From: Litomosoides sigmodontis
Lineage: Eukaryota > Nematoda > Chromadorea > Rhabditida > Onchocercidae
NCBI GenBank assembly: GCA_963070105.1
Contig: OY718807.1
Coordinates: 9,858,483 to 9,922,482, forward strand
DNA length: 64,000 nucleotides
Reading direction: 5' to 3'
Shown here piece by piece: positions 1 to 28,942 of the stretch. Under the pieces are notes generated by a model. It did not search any database and was not told the DNA's origin. It saw only the letters and a list, made by a program, of their open reading frames with translations. Position 1 is the first letter of the stretch. Each line of letters begins with the position of its first letter. The position numbers were made by a program, and so were the translations under genes.

Positions 1-6460
<6,460 letters not shown>

Positions 6461-7355
6461 TGTGGCTAAAAACAAAGTTTTTTGGAGATACAACAAAATA
6501 AGCAAAACAAGCGTCAGATATTTTCACAGTTACTGACTACATTTACTCACCAATTGCACTTATACTCCTTAACTCAAACTGATATTAAATTCTCTCGAAC
6601 CTAGTTCAGTTTTATCTCACTTCAGATGACATGTAAACAGTTAATTAGTCATTTTTAAATTTCAAATTGACGACATTAAATTTTCCAGGATGATCATCAC
6701 TACTTCCACTTAATAAGAAATCCGAGACAGATTACAATAAGGTAACGAATGCTAATTTTTTCCGTAATAAATATTACTCCTCAAATTGAGTTCGTGAATT
6801 TCGCTATCAAGTAACATAAAAAGGCATTACAATGAAGAGGAAGTAGGAATTCATGAGAAAACAAGAAGTCTTTTGTTGACGCAGAGAGAAGGAAATGAAA
6901 AAACACTCTCCGTGATTTGAAATAAACCCTAAAAAGAATCAACTCACTCTACTTTCTGCTTATTTTCATCACTTTTGTAAGTCAGCCATGTGAATTGCAC
7001 CCAACACCCTTATCCTCCACACCTACACCTGGAAGAACCACCAACTGCTCTGAACTCTCACCTCTATGCTCAATTTCAATTCCCCGCTCCTCACATACAA
7101 CACCGTTCGAAATTTCAAATCCGAACTCGTTGTCCAAGTCGCCATTAGACACTGTTGCATAGGTTTATGCACTATTCGCGATTGTTTTTAAATTTTATGA
7201 AAACAGTAATCCTTTGCATGATGCAATAGTGACGAAACGGGAGGCGGGGGGGTGCTAAAGTAGGTGCGATGCGGTGGGTGTAGGAGATGTCTCTATTCGT
7301 CGGATACGTGTGAGTGCGTCTTTTATATTTCCTTTGATTAGTTTTCATTTCAGAA
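6461..7355. promoter_or_regulatory. Divergent intergenic region between smc-5 and snx-17
   Basis: These 895 bases separate the start codons of two divergently transcribed genes, so both promoters probably lie here. The right part (about 7225-7290) is G-rich, including a run of seven G in gaggcgggggggtgc, and contrasts with the AT-rich left part. A pyrimidine tract ending in CAG sits just before the SNX17 start. I see no coding exon and no recognisable TATA-type element. Confidence 0.45.
7343..7353 (+). other. Splice acceptor just before the SNX17 start codon (trans-splice or 5' UTR intron)
   Basis: The tract gttttcatttcag ends two bases before the SNX17 ATG at 7356. It matches the nematode acceptor consensus TTTTCAG. 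No coding exon is seen upstream, so this is either the spliced-leader acceptor or the end of a 5' UTR intron. Confidence 0.5.
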
Positions 7356-10300
7356 ATGATTCACATTTCGATTCCAACAACGCAAACGTTGGTTGAAACA
7401 GATGGGAACCGTACGTATGATGTGGGTTGTTTATTTTTTATTAGACAGTTATCAGCTCTTTGGAATAATTTTATTGAACATTTCAACTCTTTTTTAACTT
7501 TCTTTTAGTAACATTATGTGGATTTTTTAGTTGCTTTGTTAGTTGCTAATGTAGTAGTTGCTATTATTGATGTTGGGTATTATGGGGTCACTAATAATTG
7601 TTACAGCAGATATATTTTTTGGTAAGAATGGATGCATTTATTTCCAGGCATTTGACATACATATCAATGGTGCTTATCATGCAAGCATACGATATTCTCA
7701 CTTATTGAAGCTTCATGAGAAGTTACGTAGCCACTTCGGACCGAAACTGAAAACACCTGATTTTCCATCTAAAAAGTTGTTCCGAATATTGGATCAAAGA
7801 ACGCTAGAAGAGCGCAGACTGGCACTGGCACGTTATTTTCAAACAAGTTAGTTTTTTTTTTCTTCTATTAAAATTCAAAACATAGCTGCTTTGATCACCT
7901 CTGTTCTCAAGATACTGACTGAACTAAGTAGTGCCGTATGTGGAATATGCTTAATTTTGGTGCCTCGTTAGATTGCAATTGACCTTTTTTTTATTTCACA
8001 TTACCGCAGTCTTTTTTTCAGTAGTTCAGCTTCAGTCAGTCGCTCAACACTTCATAACTGAAAACGCTTTTCTTAATTTTCAAATCGTAAGTGAATTTAG
8101 CTTAATTTTTTGGCTATTTTTTAAATTTAAGCTGGCATTAAATTACCTTCTTTTTCTTCAGGAATCATTTCGGCCGTCATCTAGTAACGTTTCAGTTGAT
8201 GTTTTCATGGCAGATGGCAGCAAGGAAACTGTTCGATGCAATGTCGAACATCCTACGGAAATTATTTTAAAAGTTCTTTTTCATTTGATTACGAAAAGTA
8301 TCTGAAGTATACCCATCATATTTTTTTGTTTCTGAAGAAAAAGAAATTCATTTTTAGCGATTTGCTGACATTGTTGGTTTGGGTTTCGAAAACGTTGGAT
8401 ATTTTGGTTTATTTGTAGCTAAACGACGTCATGCTAGTGATGATGGTCACTTTATATCTTCTCTTGGTTCAATGAAATACCCGGATACACTCTGTTTGTC
8501 ATTTATATAGTAGTAATAAAGAGTGTAATAAGTTGAACTAATGAATTACCGAAATGTTTCTAACATTTTGGTGACTTTTTTAACTATGATTTTGGGACCA
8601 TAAGGTCATTCATGATAGCGAAACCTCCCACTATATTTTCTCCAAGGCCTGGATTTCTTTTGTTTTTTTGCATGTTTAGAGAATGCGATTTTTTGGTAAT
8701 AAATGATTTACTAGTTCTAGAAATTACTTCACATACACACTCATCTCCATGTATAATTTTTAGCAGCAGTTAGAGTTGAAATATCCTTTACAAATAGGGG
8801 CACCTATTGCATTGAATGATTTTAGTAATCCTTTCTGAAGTTTCTAGCTACTTTTTTGTGAAAGTTTTATTTAGCTGTGCGATTATTGCGAAATTTCGAA
8901 TCACCTTATTTATCAATTCATTTGTTGAATCAGAAATCGGCAGCAACAGGAGTGTTTTATTATATTGTTATTAGAAAATTAATTTGGGATCCGAAAGTTG
9001 AGGAAGAGATTATGGATGATCCGGGAGCTGTTTTATTATTGTACAAGCAGGTACATTTTTTGATATGTAATTATAATGGAAGATACGTTATGTAGGCTAG
9101 ATTTTTCGAAAAATCGTGCAGCATTTAAAAATCTTTCTAAATTATAAGAAGTAACCCTGTGAGTTTTTATTTTAGAGCAAACGAATAACCTGGAAAATAT
9201 TTAGGCCGCAAATGATCTGCATAATGGTCATTTTGTGCCACGCCAAATAGAAATCAAAAATCGTTTGATGGCTTTGGAAGAGCAGGGCAATTGTATTCAG
9301 GTTAATGGGCTTTTGTTCGTTTCGAGTGACTAATGGAGAGTTTTGGAATGTATTGTTAGCTAATAGGCAATTGATAATTTTGATTTTTCTTGTTTTGGAT
9401 TGTACTGCTTTTATTTTATACATCTTTGATGAGTCTGTCTGCTATCTATTTTGGGTATTATTCACATTTTGGTTTTGAAGATGTTAGATCTGTTCTTTTA
9501 TACCGTTTTTTTTAGTTTTTACGCTTATGTCACTTGGAGCCAGACTATAGTTATGAAGTTTTGGAACCTTGCTCGAGTAATTATCCAAAGCCAGGGACGG
9601 AGTGCAATTTAAAAATTGGCCGACGTCATATTGTTTTGGAATTTAAAGATCAGGCCAAGGATGGTGTGAGTTATGTTTTAAAATTCCTGTCTGGTTTGTG
9701 ATGCTTCAACAATTCCCATTCATTACGTTTCACCTTCTTGTTTAGATTGTACGTGCAGAGTTTCGAGCAACAAGAATTCGTGTTTGGCGCATTTCTCAGC
9801 AAAATAACGGCTTTACATTCTTATTCGAGTATCTAATATCGAAAGGGGTATTTCACTGGATTACTCTACATACCAATCAGGTTTTGCTTCACTGATTCTA
9901 ATTTATAATCAACGTGAAAAAATCGTTCCTTTGGTAGGTTTTATGAGCTTTTACAATTTCTCTGAACATGCTGTCAGGTTGTACGGAAAATTTGATTCTT
10001 AGATTCCTGAGACTTTTGCTGTTTAATTCTACTTTTCAACAAAATTAAAACCATACAAAATCCAAACCGGAAAGTACTTGATTCCAGGCCATTTTGCTTT
10101 CTTTACTGCTTCAATCCATTGGTTTGGAAATTCTCAAAGAACATCGTTCCTTAATGACGACGGTGACTATTTCCTTTGCTTTGCACTTAATTTTCCCAAA
10201 AAGCTTTTTTTAGTTTTTACTTTTTCCTCTTCATTAGCCACAAAACCGTTCCGAAAAAACTGTGCAGTTCAGCTGTATATCATATTTTTAATGGTCTCAG

Positions 10301-11105
10301 TGTTTTATGAATTTGCTTTTAATCCATCTGTCTCCCCATATTTAGATTGGTAACCATGATTATGACTATCCAACAAAGGATATATTCAAAATTTACTCCT
10401 CACAAGAAGTTGATGTTTCGATAGGGCCTCCTTTTGTTTCGAGAGGTATCCAGTATTCAACGTCAATAGAGAACAGTGAGTGCACGAATTCGGTACAATC
10501 GAGGACGGTCGAAGAATCGATTATTTCAAATCATGACTCATTAGGAAATGGTCGGAGCTATAATAGCACCATTCCTTCGGTGAATGTAAACAATCATTAT
10601 GACGTTATTATTCAAAGACAAAATTCAGAATCAGTTGCCGGAGATTCTAAGGAATTTATGCGAGATGCTTTTACTACAATTTCGGTATATTTTTGCTTTT
10701 AAATTTCGCCTCTAAATGTATTTTAGTCGATGAGTAGTAAACATAGTTTGAGTTTTATAACTGCTCATACCAATATTGGTGTATGTTTTTTAAGGAAATT
10801 GAGGTCGACTATTGGGATGCAATGAAGGTTATTTTTTTACAGTCCTCATTAAGATTGATATAAATGATAGCTGATATAACCTAACTGGCTGTGCGCTAAT
10901 ATATTAGTGGTTTATTTGAAACTTTTAGAAATAGCTTTCTTCGGATAACTGGAAGGAGTCATATCGTGATAGGATCCGAATTGATTTTTCTCCATCTTTT
11001 CAGATAGAATTACTATGTTCATATATCGTTAAACTGTTGAATTTATTTCAGAAGGTGTTACCGTTAAAAAGTGAAGGATTTGAAATTACAGACGATGACT
11101 TATAA
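7356..11105 (+). CDS. snx-17: Sorting nexin 17 (PX-FERM endosomal recycling adaptor)
   Basis: SNX17 binds PI3P on early endosomes through its PX domain and recycles NPxY-bearing cargo through an atypical FERM domain. Exons read: 7356-7421 (MIHISIP), 7648-7846 (PX core, [20 protein letters not shown]), 8022-8086, 8162-8272 (FERM F1 start, [11 protein letters not shown]), 8358-8445, 8875-9050, 9205-9300, 9516-9665, 9746-9880 ([12 protein letters not shown], then LFEYLISKG), one unresolved exon from about 9933, 10346-10684 (Ser/Asn-rich), 10795-10827 and 11052-11105. The chain ends [10 protein letters not shown], close to the acidic tail of human SNX17 (FEGIGDEDL). Phases agree for all exons except around 9933, where the frame with F3-like residues carries a TGA. 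Length is about 500 residues against 470 in human. Identity is strong; the exon near 9.95 kb is uncertain. Confidence 0.9.
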
Positions 11106-13474
11106 CCGCTTTCCATTTATATGTAATAACTGTCGAGGGAGATTTCTCTTTTCAGTTATTATTCCCTCCATTCGGTGGAACTCCGACTTATTGTTTTCTG
11201 TTAGATAAATTCTACTGTAGTTCTTATGCGTGTAGAAATCTTTTTTTTCCTGAACGAAAAATATTGAAGCACTCTATCCTTGAATAGATGTTTAATTAAT
11301 TGTTTGATGTTATCCGTCTTTGGTTGTGTTTTTTTAACTGTTTTTTCCATATCTTACGAACCTTATCCCTAACATAGCGCTCACTAAACATATCTATTCC
11401 TATTTATTATATATATTTATTTCATAAGTATACTTAAGCGAATCACATTTATGTTGTGCGTACATCACATCATTACGTATATGAAGCAAATTCCTTTTTC
11501 ACTGTGATATTTTCCATTATTTGCACTAATTTATAGGCCGATTTTCTGCATAATATATATTCAGCTATCCATTTCTGCATAGTTTGGATTCAGCAGTCCT
11601 GTTTTTTATTGTAATTTATTCCACAGCTATGGTTTTAATACTTATTTTTTCTGTCTTTGTTCAATCTTTTGCATAATTCCTCTATCGGAATTAATTTGGT
11701 TCTGATCTACGTTGTATAGAAATTTGCAGTTAGAAAAAATTAGGATTTTATTTTCGCATCGTTAAAAAGATTTTCTGGATTGGTCACCACTTGCGTAGGC
11801 ATTCATATTTTTATAATGCTCCCATGATTAAATTTCCAAATGTTTGTTGGAACGGAAGTGTTGTAATGCATTTATATAAAAAAAATTGAAAATATGGAAG
11901 TTTTTCATTTGTGAATTCATGGAAGTGTTTGTTTTGCCTCATCAAATTTCACCAAGTTTCTAAAACTTTTTGTGATAGCGAAAAACATGGACTGCATACC
12001 TAACCGTATCGATTGGAAAAAGATTCCTTGCTGATTCCGGTGCAGTGATTTCAGCTGAGAATGTATGAAGGGAGGCATCAAGAAAGGTAAATAGGATAAA
12101 TTATCAAATGCGAATAAAAATTCAGTATTAGAGAAGGCTTGTAGATTCTCCCTGGTTTAGATGCCATTTATTCCGAGCCATTCCTTTCCAGGTTATTTAA
12201 AAGAATGAAGTTAAGGGAATCATTTCCTTCATCTGAAAAGAAATGTCAATACCAATGTTTCAAATAAATTCAAAGGTGATGAATCCCAGAGGATGACGTG
12301 CAGTAAGCATATTGGGTCTTTTCGAACGTTTTATCTGCATTTATTTTGATCGATGTGTTGGAATTTAGGAATTAACTTTGGATTGTCGTTCTCATTTCCG
12401 ATCATACAATATGTATATTTGTACAATACGATATGAATATTGCCCATAGTTTTCTGTTTGTAAGTTCGCTTACTTTGAACGGCATTTTGTCATTTTTACC
12501 TCTCTTTAAAACTAATCATCCCATTCTGTAGCAGTCTTGCTTGAAATTGAATTCATATGGACAAGATGGGATGAAAAGCGGAAAATCAAACCGATACTAT
12601 AAATGGTAAAATTAATCATTGATAGCATATATTCATCGACTTTTTTTGTTTGAGAAGAACCGAACAAAGCATTTTCGAGAAGAAATTTAGCATGGTTGTA
12701 ACGGAGAATAAATATATCATTCGCCGTGCATGAAAGAAGAGATGATTTAGATGAAATATCAAGAATTTTGGAGAATTAACCATTCCCGTTGCTATGAGCT
12801 ACCGCACTCGTTGGAGAATAGACGAAATGGACATTGTAGTCTTCTCAACACTAAACGTTTCAGACACGCTTTTACCATCACCTCTACTACCATGACCAGC
12901 ACCATAATCCTGGCCATTTTAAGATCGTCGTTATCATCACTAACAAACAGACGTGAACTACACGCACAGACTAGAAAAGAACGAAGAATGAAATTGTGGT
13001 AAGGGAACAGTGAATTCAATAATATAAGCAATGCAGGAAAACCCCGTCTCCATTCATTTCAACATCCGCGGCAAGGTGGACACGGAATGAAGCAGCAACA
13101 GCAGTCCGTGTCGAAATGTTCCCCAATGAAGCACCCACAGCAGAACGCAATTAAAGCCATCAACCAACCAGAACACCCGGAATATCTCGGCCTTTCACTG
13201 AAACGCACCCAAACACAAATGGAACACAAAACTATAACGAAAGAAATTTCAAAGGCATAGCATTATTTGCTATCAAAAAGCTTCGTACTTCTTGCTGGTT
13301 GCTTCCGACTAGCAATACATAAGTGCTTACTTACTTCTTATTATTACATTAACTGATTATAAATTATTCAAATTTACTGATTGAATTTCAATTCTTATCC
13401 CTTCAAAACGAAATTCTTTTAAGAATCCTTATCCCAAAGCTTACAGTGTAAAAAAGTTAGAAATAAAGTGAAAT
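11106..13474. other. Non-coding region between snx-17 and the small secreted gene
   Basis: About 2.4 kb of AT-rich sequence with long T runs lies between two convergent genes, so it holds their 3' UTRs. Short open frames, for example near 12.75-13.0 kb on both strands, show neither homology nor credible splice sites. I see no RNA gene or repeat family here. Confidence 0.4.
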
Positions 13475-13809
13475 TTACTGATAACATGACTGTTGGTAAT
13501 AGCCTGGAGCTGGAGAACACGGATAACACTGACCGGCCGGATACGGTCCGTACGGTTGACCGCAAGGAGCATGCTGCAAAAAGAAGGTGGAATATGAATA
13601 ACACATTGTAGATACGGTAAAAAATCCCGACTTACCACTGTGAAGCTAGAAATTAAAATGAGTTTAAAAATTTTAGTTTGTTTTGAAGATAATTCAAGAT
13701 TTACCATTATTGATTGAGTAATGAAATTTCTATGCTGCGATGGTGACAGCAATGATAGAGGTGGAAAGCAATCAGTAAGTATCAGCAATAGAAGGATGCA
13801 AAGAAGCAA
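13475..13809 (-). CDS. Small putative secreted Pro/Gly/Cys/Tyr-rich peptide
   Basis: I do not recognise this gene. A first exon (about 13706-13809) begins MLLCILLLLILTDCF, a textbook signal peptide, and ends at a GTAAAT donor. An intron ending tttttgcag leads in phase 0 to a second exon (13475 to about 13573). That exon encodes a 32-residue tail rich in Pro, Gly, Tyr and Cys (HAPCGQPYGPYPAGQCYPC and on) and ends SCYQ-stop. The mature product would be about 45 residues with four Cys in the tail. A 10-base stretch between two splice-like sites (about 13644-13653) could be a micro-exon, but it would shift the tail into a less protein-like frame. The gene lies 985 bases beyond the 3' end of the TMC gene on the same strand. 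Possible roles are a secreted or cuticle-associated peptide; nothing in the sequence decides this. Confidence 0.5.
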
Positions 13810-13836
13810 TTTCTATGTGACAGACTTCTCTTTCCT

Positions 13837-13885
13837 TTCTTTCCCTCTCTCCCCTCTCTCTCTCCCCCTTTCTCTCTCTCTCGAT
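13837..13885. repeat. CT-rich microsatellite
   Basis: A pyrimidine tract of CT and CCCT units (tctctcccctctctctctccccctttctctctctctc) lies just upstream of the small secreted gene. On the minus strand it reads as a GA-rich tract near the likely promoter. Confidence 0.7.
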
Positions 13886-14793
13886 GACTCTTCGACCGGT
13901 TTTCGTCGCCTACAAAAAATGTTTAGGTGAAGAAGAAATCAATAATAGAAGATAATTGAACTGCTCGTGACAGCTACAATATTTTCCATGCAGCGCTTCA
14001 AACAAAATCGTTTCAATGAAATTCATCTTTGATTCGAATTCAACTGAAACGTTTGTTGTTCGTTCATGTAAAGCACACATACTTGTGTGACGTCGTACCT
14101 TATCAGTAAATGAACCGACTGCTTGTGTTATCACAACATATTACTAGCAACTTTTGCTTTTTTCCCTCACTTTCTATTTATTACTTCCAATGGCGGCGAT
14201 ATTTTCTTTGTGCATTAAAATTTAAATTAATTATTGTTAAAAATGAAGCAATATCAGTTGTGCGAGATATCACCCTTAGCCACTGTTTGTAGACAGTCTG
14301 TTTTTGTTTTTGTTCTTGCAAAGTTTGCCCAAGTTGAATTGATAAAAGATCGGTTCATTGCAGTACCACGGATTTTTTCATTTCAACAGTTTCCAAAGAG
14401 TTTTTGAGTTCTTTACGACGGGGTGGGGGGAAAATGAGGACGGAGATCTTTGTATATAGGGTGAGAGAGGGTTTCTGTAGTGAAAGAGGTAAGGATTCCC
14501 GTGATAACAGCGCTTGTCGTGAGGTCTTTACGGAAGTCAAGTCTTGTGATAAGCTTTTTCAATGCGTCATTACGATAAGATGGAGAGAGGTAAAAGGTAC
14601 TGTAAGTTACTAGATGCATTGCTTTCGACGACTGCTAGGAAAAAAATAGTATTTTACCACAAAATTTAGTTGTGGCAGTAAGGACGGAACGAAATTGGAA
14701 AACAAAAATATGAAAAAAAAATAATCGTAAAAAAACAATTAAACGAAAAAGAACGACAAAAAAACAGGTCATTGCATTTACAAATTTGTATTA
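13886..14793. other. Intergenic region between the TMC 3' end and the small secreted gene
   Basis: About 0.9 kb. It should hold the TMC 3' UTR and the promoter of the small secreted gene, both on the minus strand. Short overlapping open frames on the two strands near 14.4-14.6 kb lack homology and splice context, and I do not call them. Confidence 0.35.
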
Positions 14794-26276
<11,483 letters not shown>

Positions 26277-27006
26277 CGAATGCTACCTCACGTAATTAAG
26301 CGTAATTCGCTAGGCGCAACACTAATTTGCACAACTAACCTAAAGATTTACTCAGTAAGCATGCTAAACAGATGATAGATTTGTAGAATTTTTGTTTTGA
26401 CGTGACTGATTCAGATCGAAATATTATTACTGACGCTACAGAGAAATGATAAACTTTCAAATTTCGATGAGATTTACCATCCTTTAGAAAGATAATATCA
26501 GGCAACAAATAATAATTGGAAAGGTTGCCTGAATTGTAGAACTGTTGAAATTCTGCATTTGTTTTCTGTTGTAGAATAACTGCTGAGAAAGTGCATGAAG
26601 AAAGGGAAATGACGATTTTTGAAATTGCCAAGTGATCGTTCACAACCGCTCCCTCATTTAGCAGTAGCATTGTGAGCGCAAATGACTCAAGCAGTCATTA
26701 CCTTCTGATTGCCAATGCAAATTATGAAACTGTTATAGGCAAATTAAAAATTAGTAGAATGTTCATTTCGTTCATCCGTTCAAATGTCACATATGACCTG
26801 AATGTTTCAAAATACAGTTACATTTACTAATATCGCTTTATCTTGAAAGATACAAAACACCAGAGACCTAATTAAATTGAAATACTGAAATGAAAATCAG
26901 TAAAAATATCCGGAATGACTGTTAGTACATTATAGTTTCCCCTTCAAATATTTGATGAGCAAAATTAATTTTAGAAAAAAAAACATGCCAGCCGAACGAT
27001 TGTAAT

Positions 27007-27084
27007 GTGTGTGTGTGTGTGTGTGTGTGTCCGTGCCTGTGTCTGTGTCTGTGTCTGTGTGTGCGTGTGTGTGTGTGTGTGTGT
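27007..27084. repeat. Interrupted (TG)n microsatellite
   Basis: Two TG runs flank a short (TGTCTG)n-like middle part. The tract is directly readable and lies upstream of the TMC coding exons. No function is implied. Confidence 0.9.
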
Positions 27085-27750
27085 GATGACCTAAGAATGA
27101 ATTTTTTGTTATTTAAATGGCAACTGTTAAGGTGTGTTTTATGAAAATTCCTCTTCGCTGTTTGAAGAAGCTTCCAGTGATTTAGTTCTTGTAAATTAGT
27201 TTTAGACGTGTGATGTTACATTCTTCAAATTACTTTATACTTTAAATTTTGACAAATACATCTGACTGCTTTTCAACGCCGATATGGAGGAAGATGAACA
27301 GATGGAAAGTTTCGAAGTGCCCGTGAAAAAAGAGAAGAAATGTAAAGGAAATTAAGCATATTCATATTTTTACATATATTGCTTGCAACGTGCAACGTGT
27401 AAAATAAAATCTCAACCTTTTGCGCCATAAGTTGTGCTTTAAGTGATAGAGGGAGAACACAGCACATCGCGTAATTATCGATTATCGATTAGATATTATG
27501 CAATATGAGCAATCTCTTAAAGCTTACAGCAGTTTCTTCCCATTTCTTCTTCTACCAAACGTAAAGCTAATTAAGAATCAAAGGATGAAGTGAAGTAAAC
27601 TTTCGATAAATTCATTGAGTTTAACAAAATAAAATTTGAAAAGTTTCAAATTTAAAAGCAATTGTTCTTTAGCGAATGAGAAATAAAATCCCAACAACCA
27701 AAATTAATTAATCACTTGCTGTTTGGTGAAGAAGAAGGAAAACGATTGCA

Positions 27751-27812
27751 AAGATATTCGAAATATTCGAAAAATATTCGAAGCATTCGAAATATTCGAA
27801 AAATTTTCGAAC
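27751..27812. repeat. Cluster of TTCGAA palindromes
   Basis: Within about 60 bases the hexamer TTCGAA occurs six times, mostly embedded in aatattcgaaa units, with spacings of about 8 to 13 bases. Each hexamer is its own reverse complement, so the block can be read on either strand. It lies about 1.5 kb upstream of the first supported TMC exon. Confidence 0.8.
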
Positions 27813-28705
27813 AAAATTTTGGACGCTCTCTTTCCATTTACATATTAAATATGTAAGTTTTCAGTATCCGAAAATTTATTGCAATGGCAAAGAAGTGAGT
27901 GACAGTTGATTATGCCAATTCTATGCGTTAACAATGCTAATTGTATTATAATTTCTGCCTTTTGGATGATAACCGTACTGTCACCTGTAGGTGCAGAAAA
28001 TTTCCTATTAGCATTTCAGGTTTAGAACCTCCAACGTTCTCTTTTTGCAAAAGCCGACAAACTTCATTGTCTCATAGGCATTCACTTTTTCTTTCCAAAT
28101 TACTCAAGCATCCCAGAATGTTTCGAATTCAATTAAAGTCTTGAAATTGTAAATTTTTTTCCCATTTCATTCTCACCGCAAATCAATATTATGAAATTCA
28201 GTGGAAAAAAATAGAGTTGTTGCAGAAACTTTCCCAAAAATTAAGAAAAGGAGGGAAGGCAAGTTGCCAACGAAAGTGATAGCAGCGGTACTATCACCGA
28301 TGCGCTGATGATAAAAAGTCAATTTCGAAATTCGAAATTCCAATGTTACTGTTTCCCTACTACCGTAATTAGCACTTTCAACATGGGACAAGTGGAAGAA
28401 TTCAAATTAAACAGCCAATAAAAAGTTTCACTGCTCAGCTCACTGCACATTGAAGGAGAAGAAAATAAAAGAATTGTGGACAAAATCAGTGAGTTCTACT
28501 TCATTTCACAAAGCATTTATTTGCCTCTTCCATTTATTTTGGGAATTAACTTTAGATCTTTCGTTAGGAATGTTAATTTTTCAATTTTTCAACCGAATTA
28601 TGTCACCATGAAATTGAAACAGTACTGTCATCAACTTGCTTTTGTCCAGGAAATTTCTGAAATGTTTACCAAAATGCTGAAATTCATCATCCATTTCAAT
28701 GAATA

Positions 28706-28942
28706 ATCAGTGTTATTTGCTGTTACTGTCGGGAATCGTAATAGTCCACACTTGTCTTTCATGGTTACGTGGAGTATGTTTGCGCCAGTTCACACGCAAG
28801 CGTCTTTGTTTGAAGACTAATTTCACATCGTGTTGACGCAGCGTTTCCCTTGTTAATGCAGGCCTTCCCCGTCCTCCTTCCAGGTCTACGCATATATCTG
28901 CGAGGTTGTTTTCGTTGTATACGTGCTGCATGAAACAAGCGT
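28706..28942 (-). other. Candidate coding exon of unknown gene or of the TMC 5' end
   Basis: An open frame follows a good acceptor (ttgtttcatgcag, ending about 28930). It reads HVYNENNLADICVDLEGG and continues Arg/Lys-rich to a TAA at 28713. A second frame is also open for most of the length. A donor-like GTAACC occurs near 28765. It could be an upstream TMC exon, an unrelated exon or chance. The short upstream open segment ending at a GTAAGC donor near 28957 would join in a frame that stops early, so I cannot build a gene. Confidence 0.22.

Larger units (their letters stand above)
26277..28705. other. Upstream or first-intron region of the TMC gene
   Basis: About 2.4 kb of non-coding sequence upstream of the first TMC exon I can support. 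It contains the TG microsatellite at 27.0 kb and the TTCGAA cluster at 27.75 kb, listed separately. It is either the TMC promoter or a long 5' intron. Short open frames here have no homology. Confidence 0.35.

Noticed and set aside
10078..10353. Plus-strand 91-codon open frame inside SNX17
   Set aside because: It lies in an intron, resembles no SNX17 region, and cannot join in phase to the exon at 10346.
12751..13031. Overlapping open frames on both strands downstream of SNX17
   Set aside because: Mutual antisense frames with Thr/Ser- or Leu/Val-rich low-complexity content, no homology and no splice context.
27751..27812. Canonical heat-shock element array
   Set aside because: Heat-shock elements need GAA and TTC half-sites two bases apart in alternation; here they abut or are separated by three or more bases, so I list it only as a palindrome cluster.
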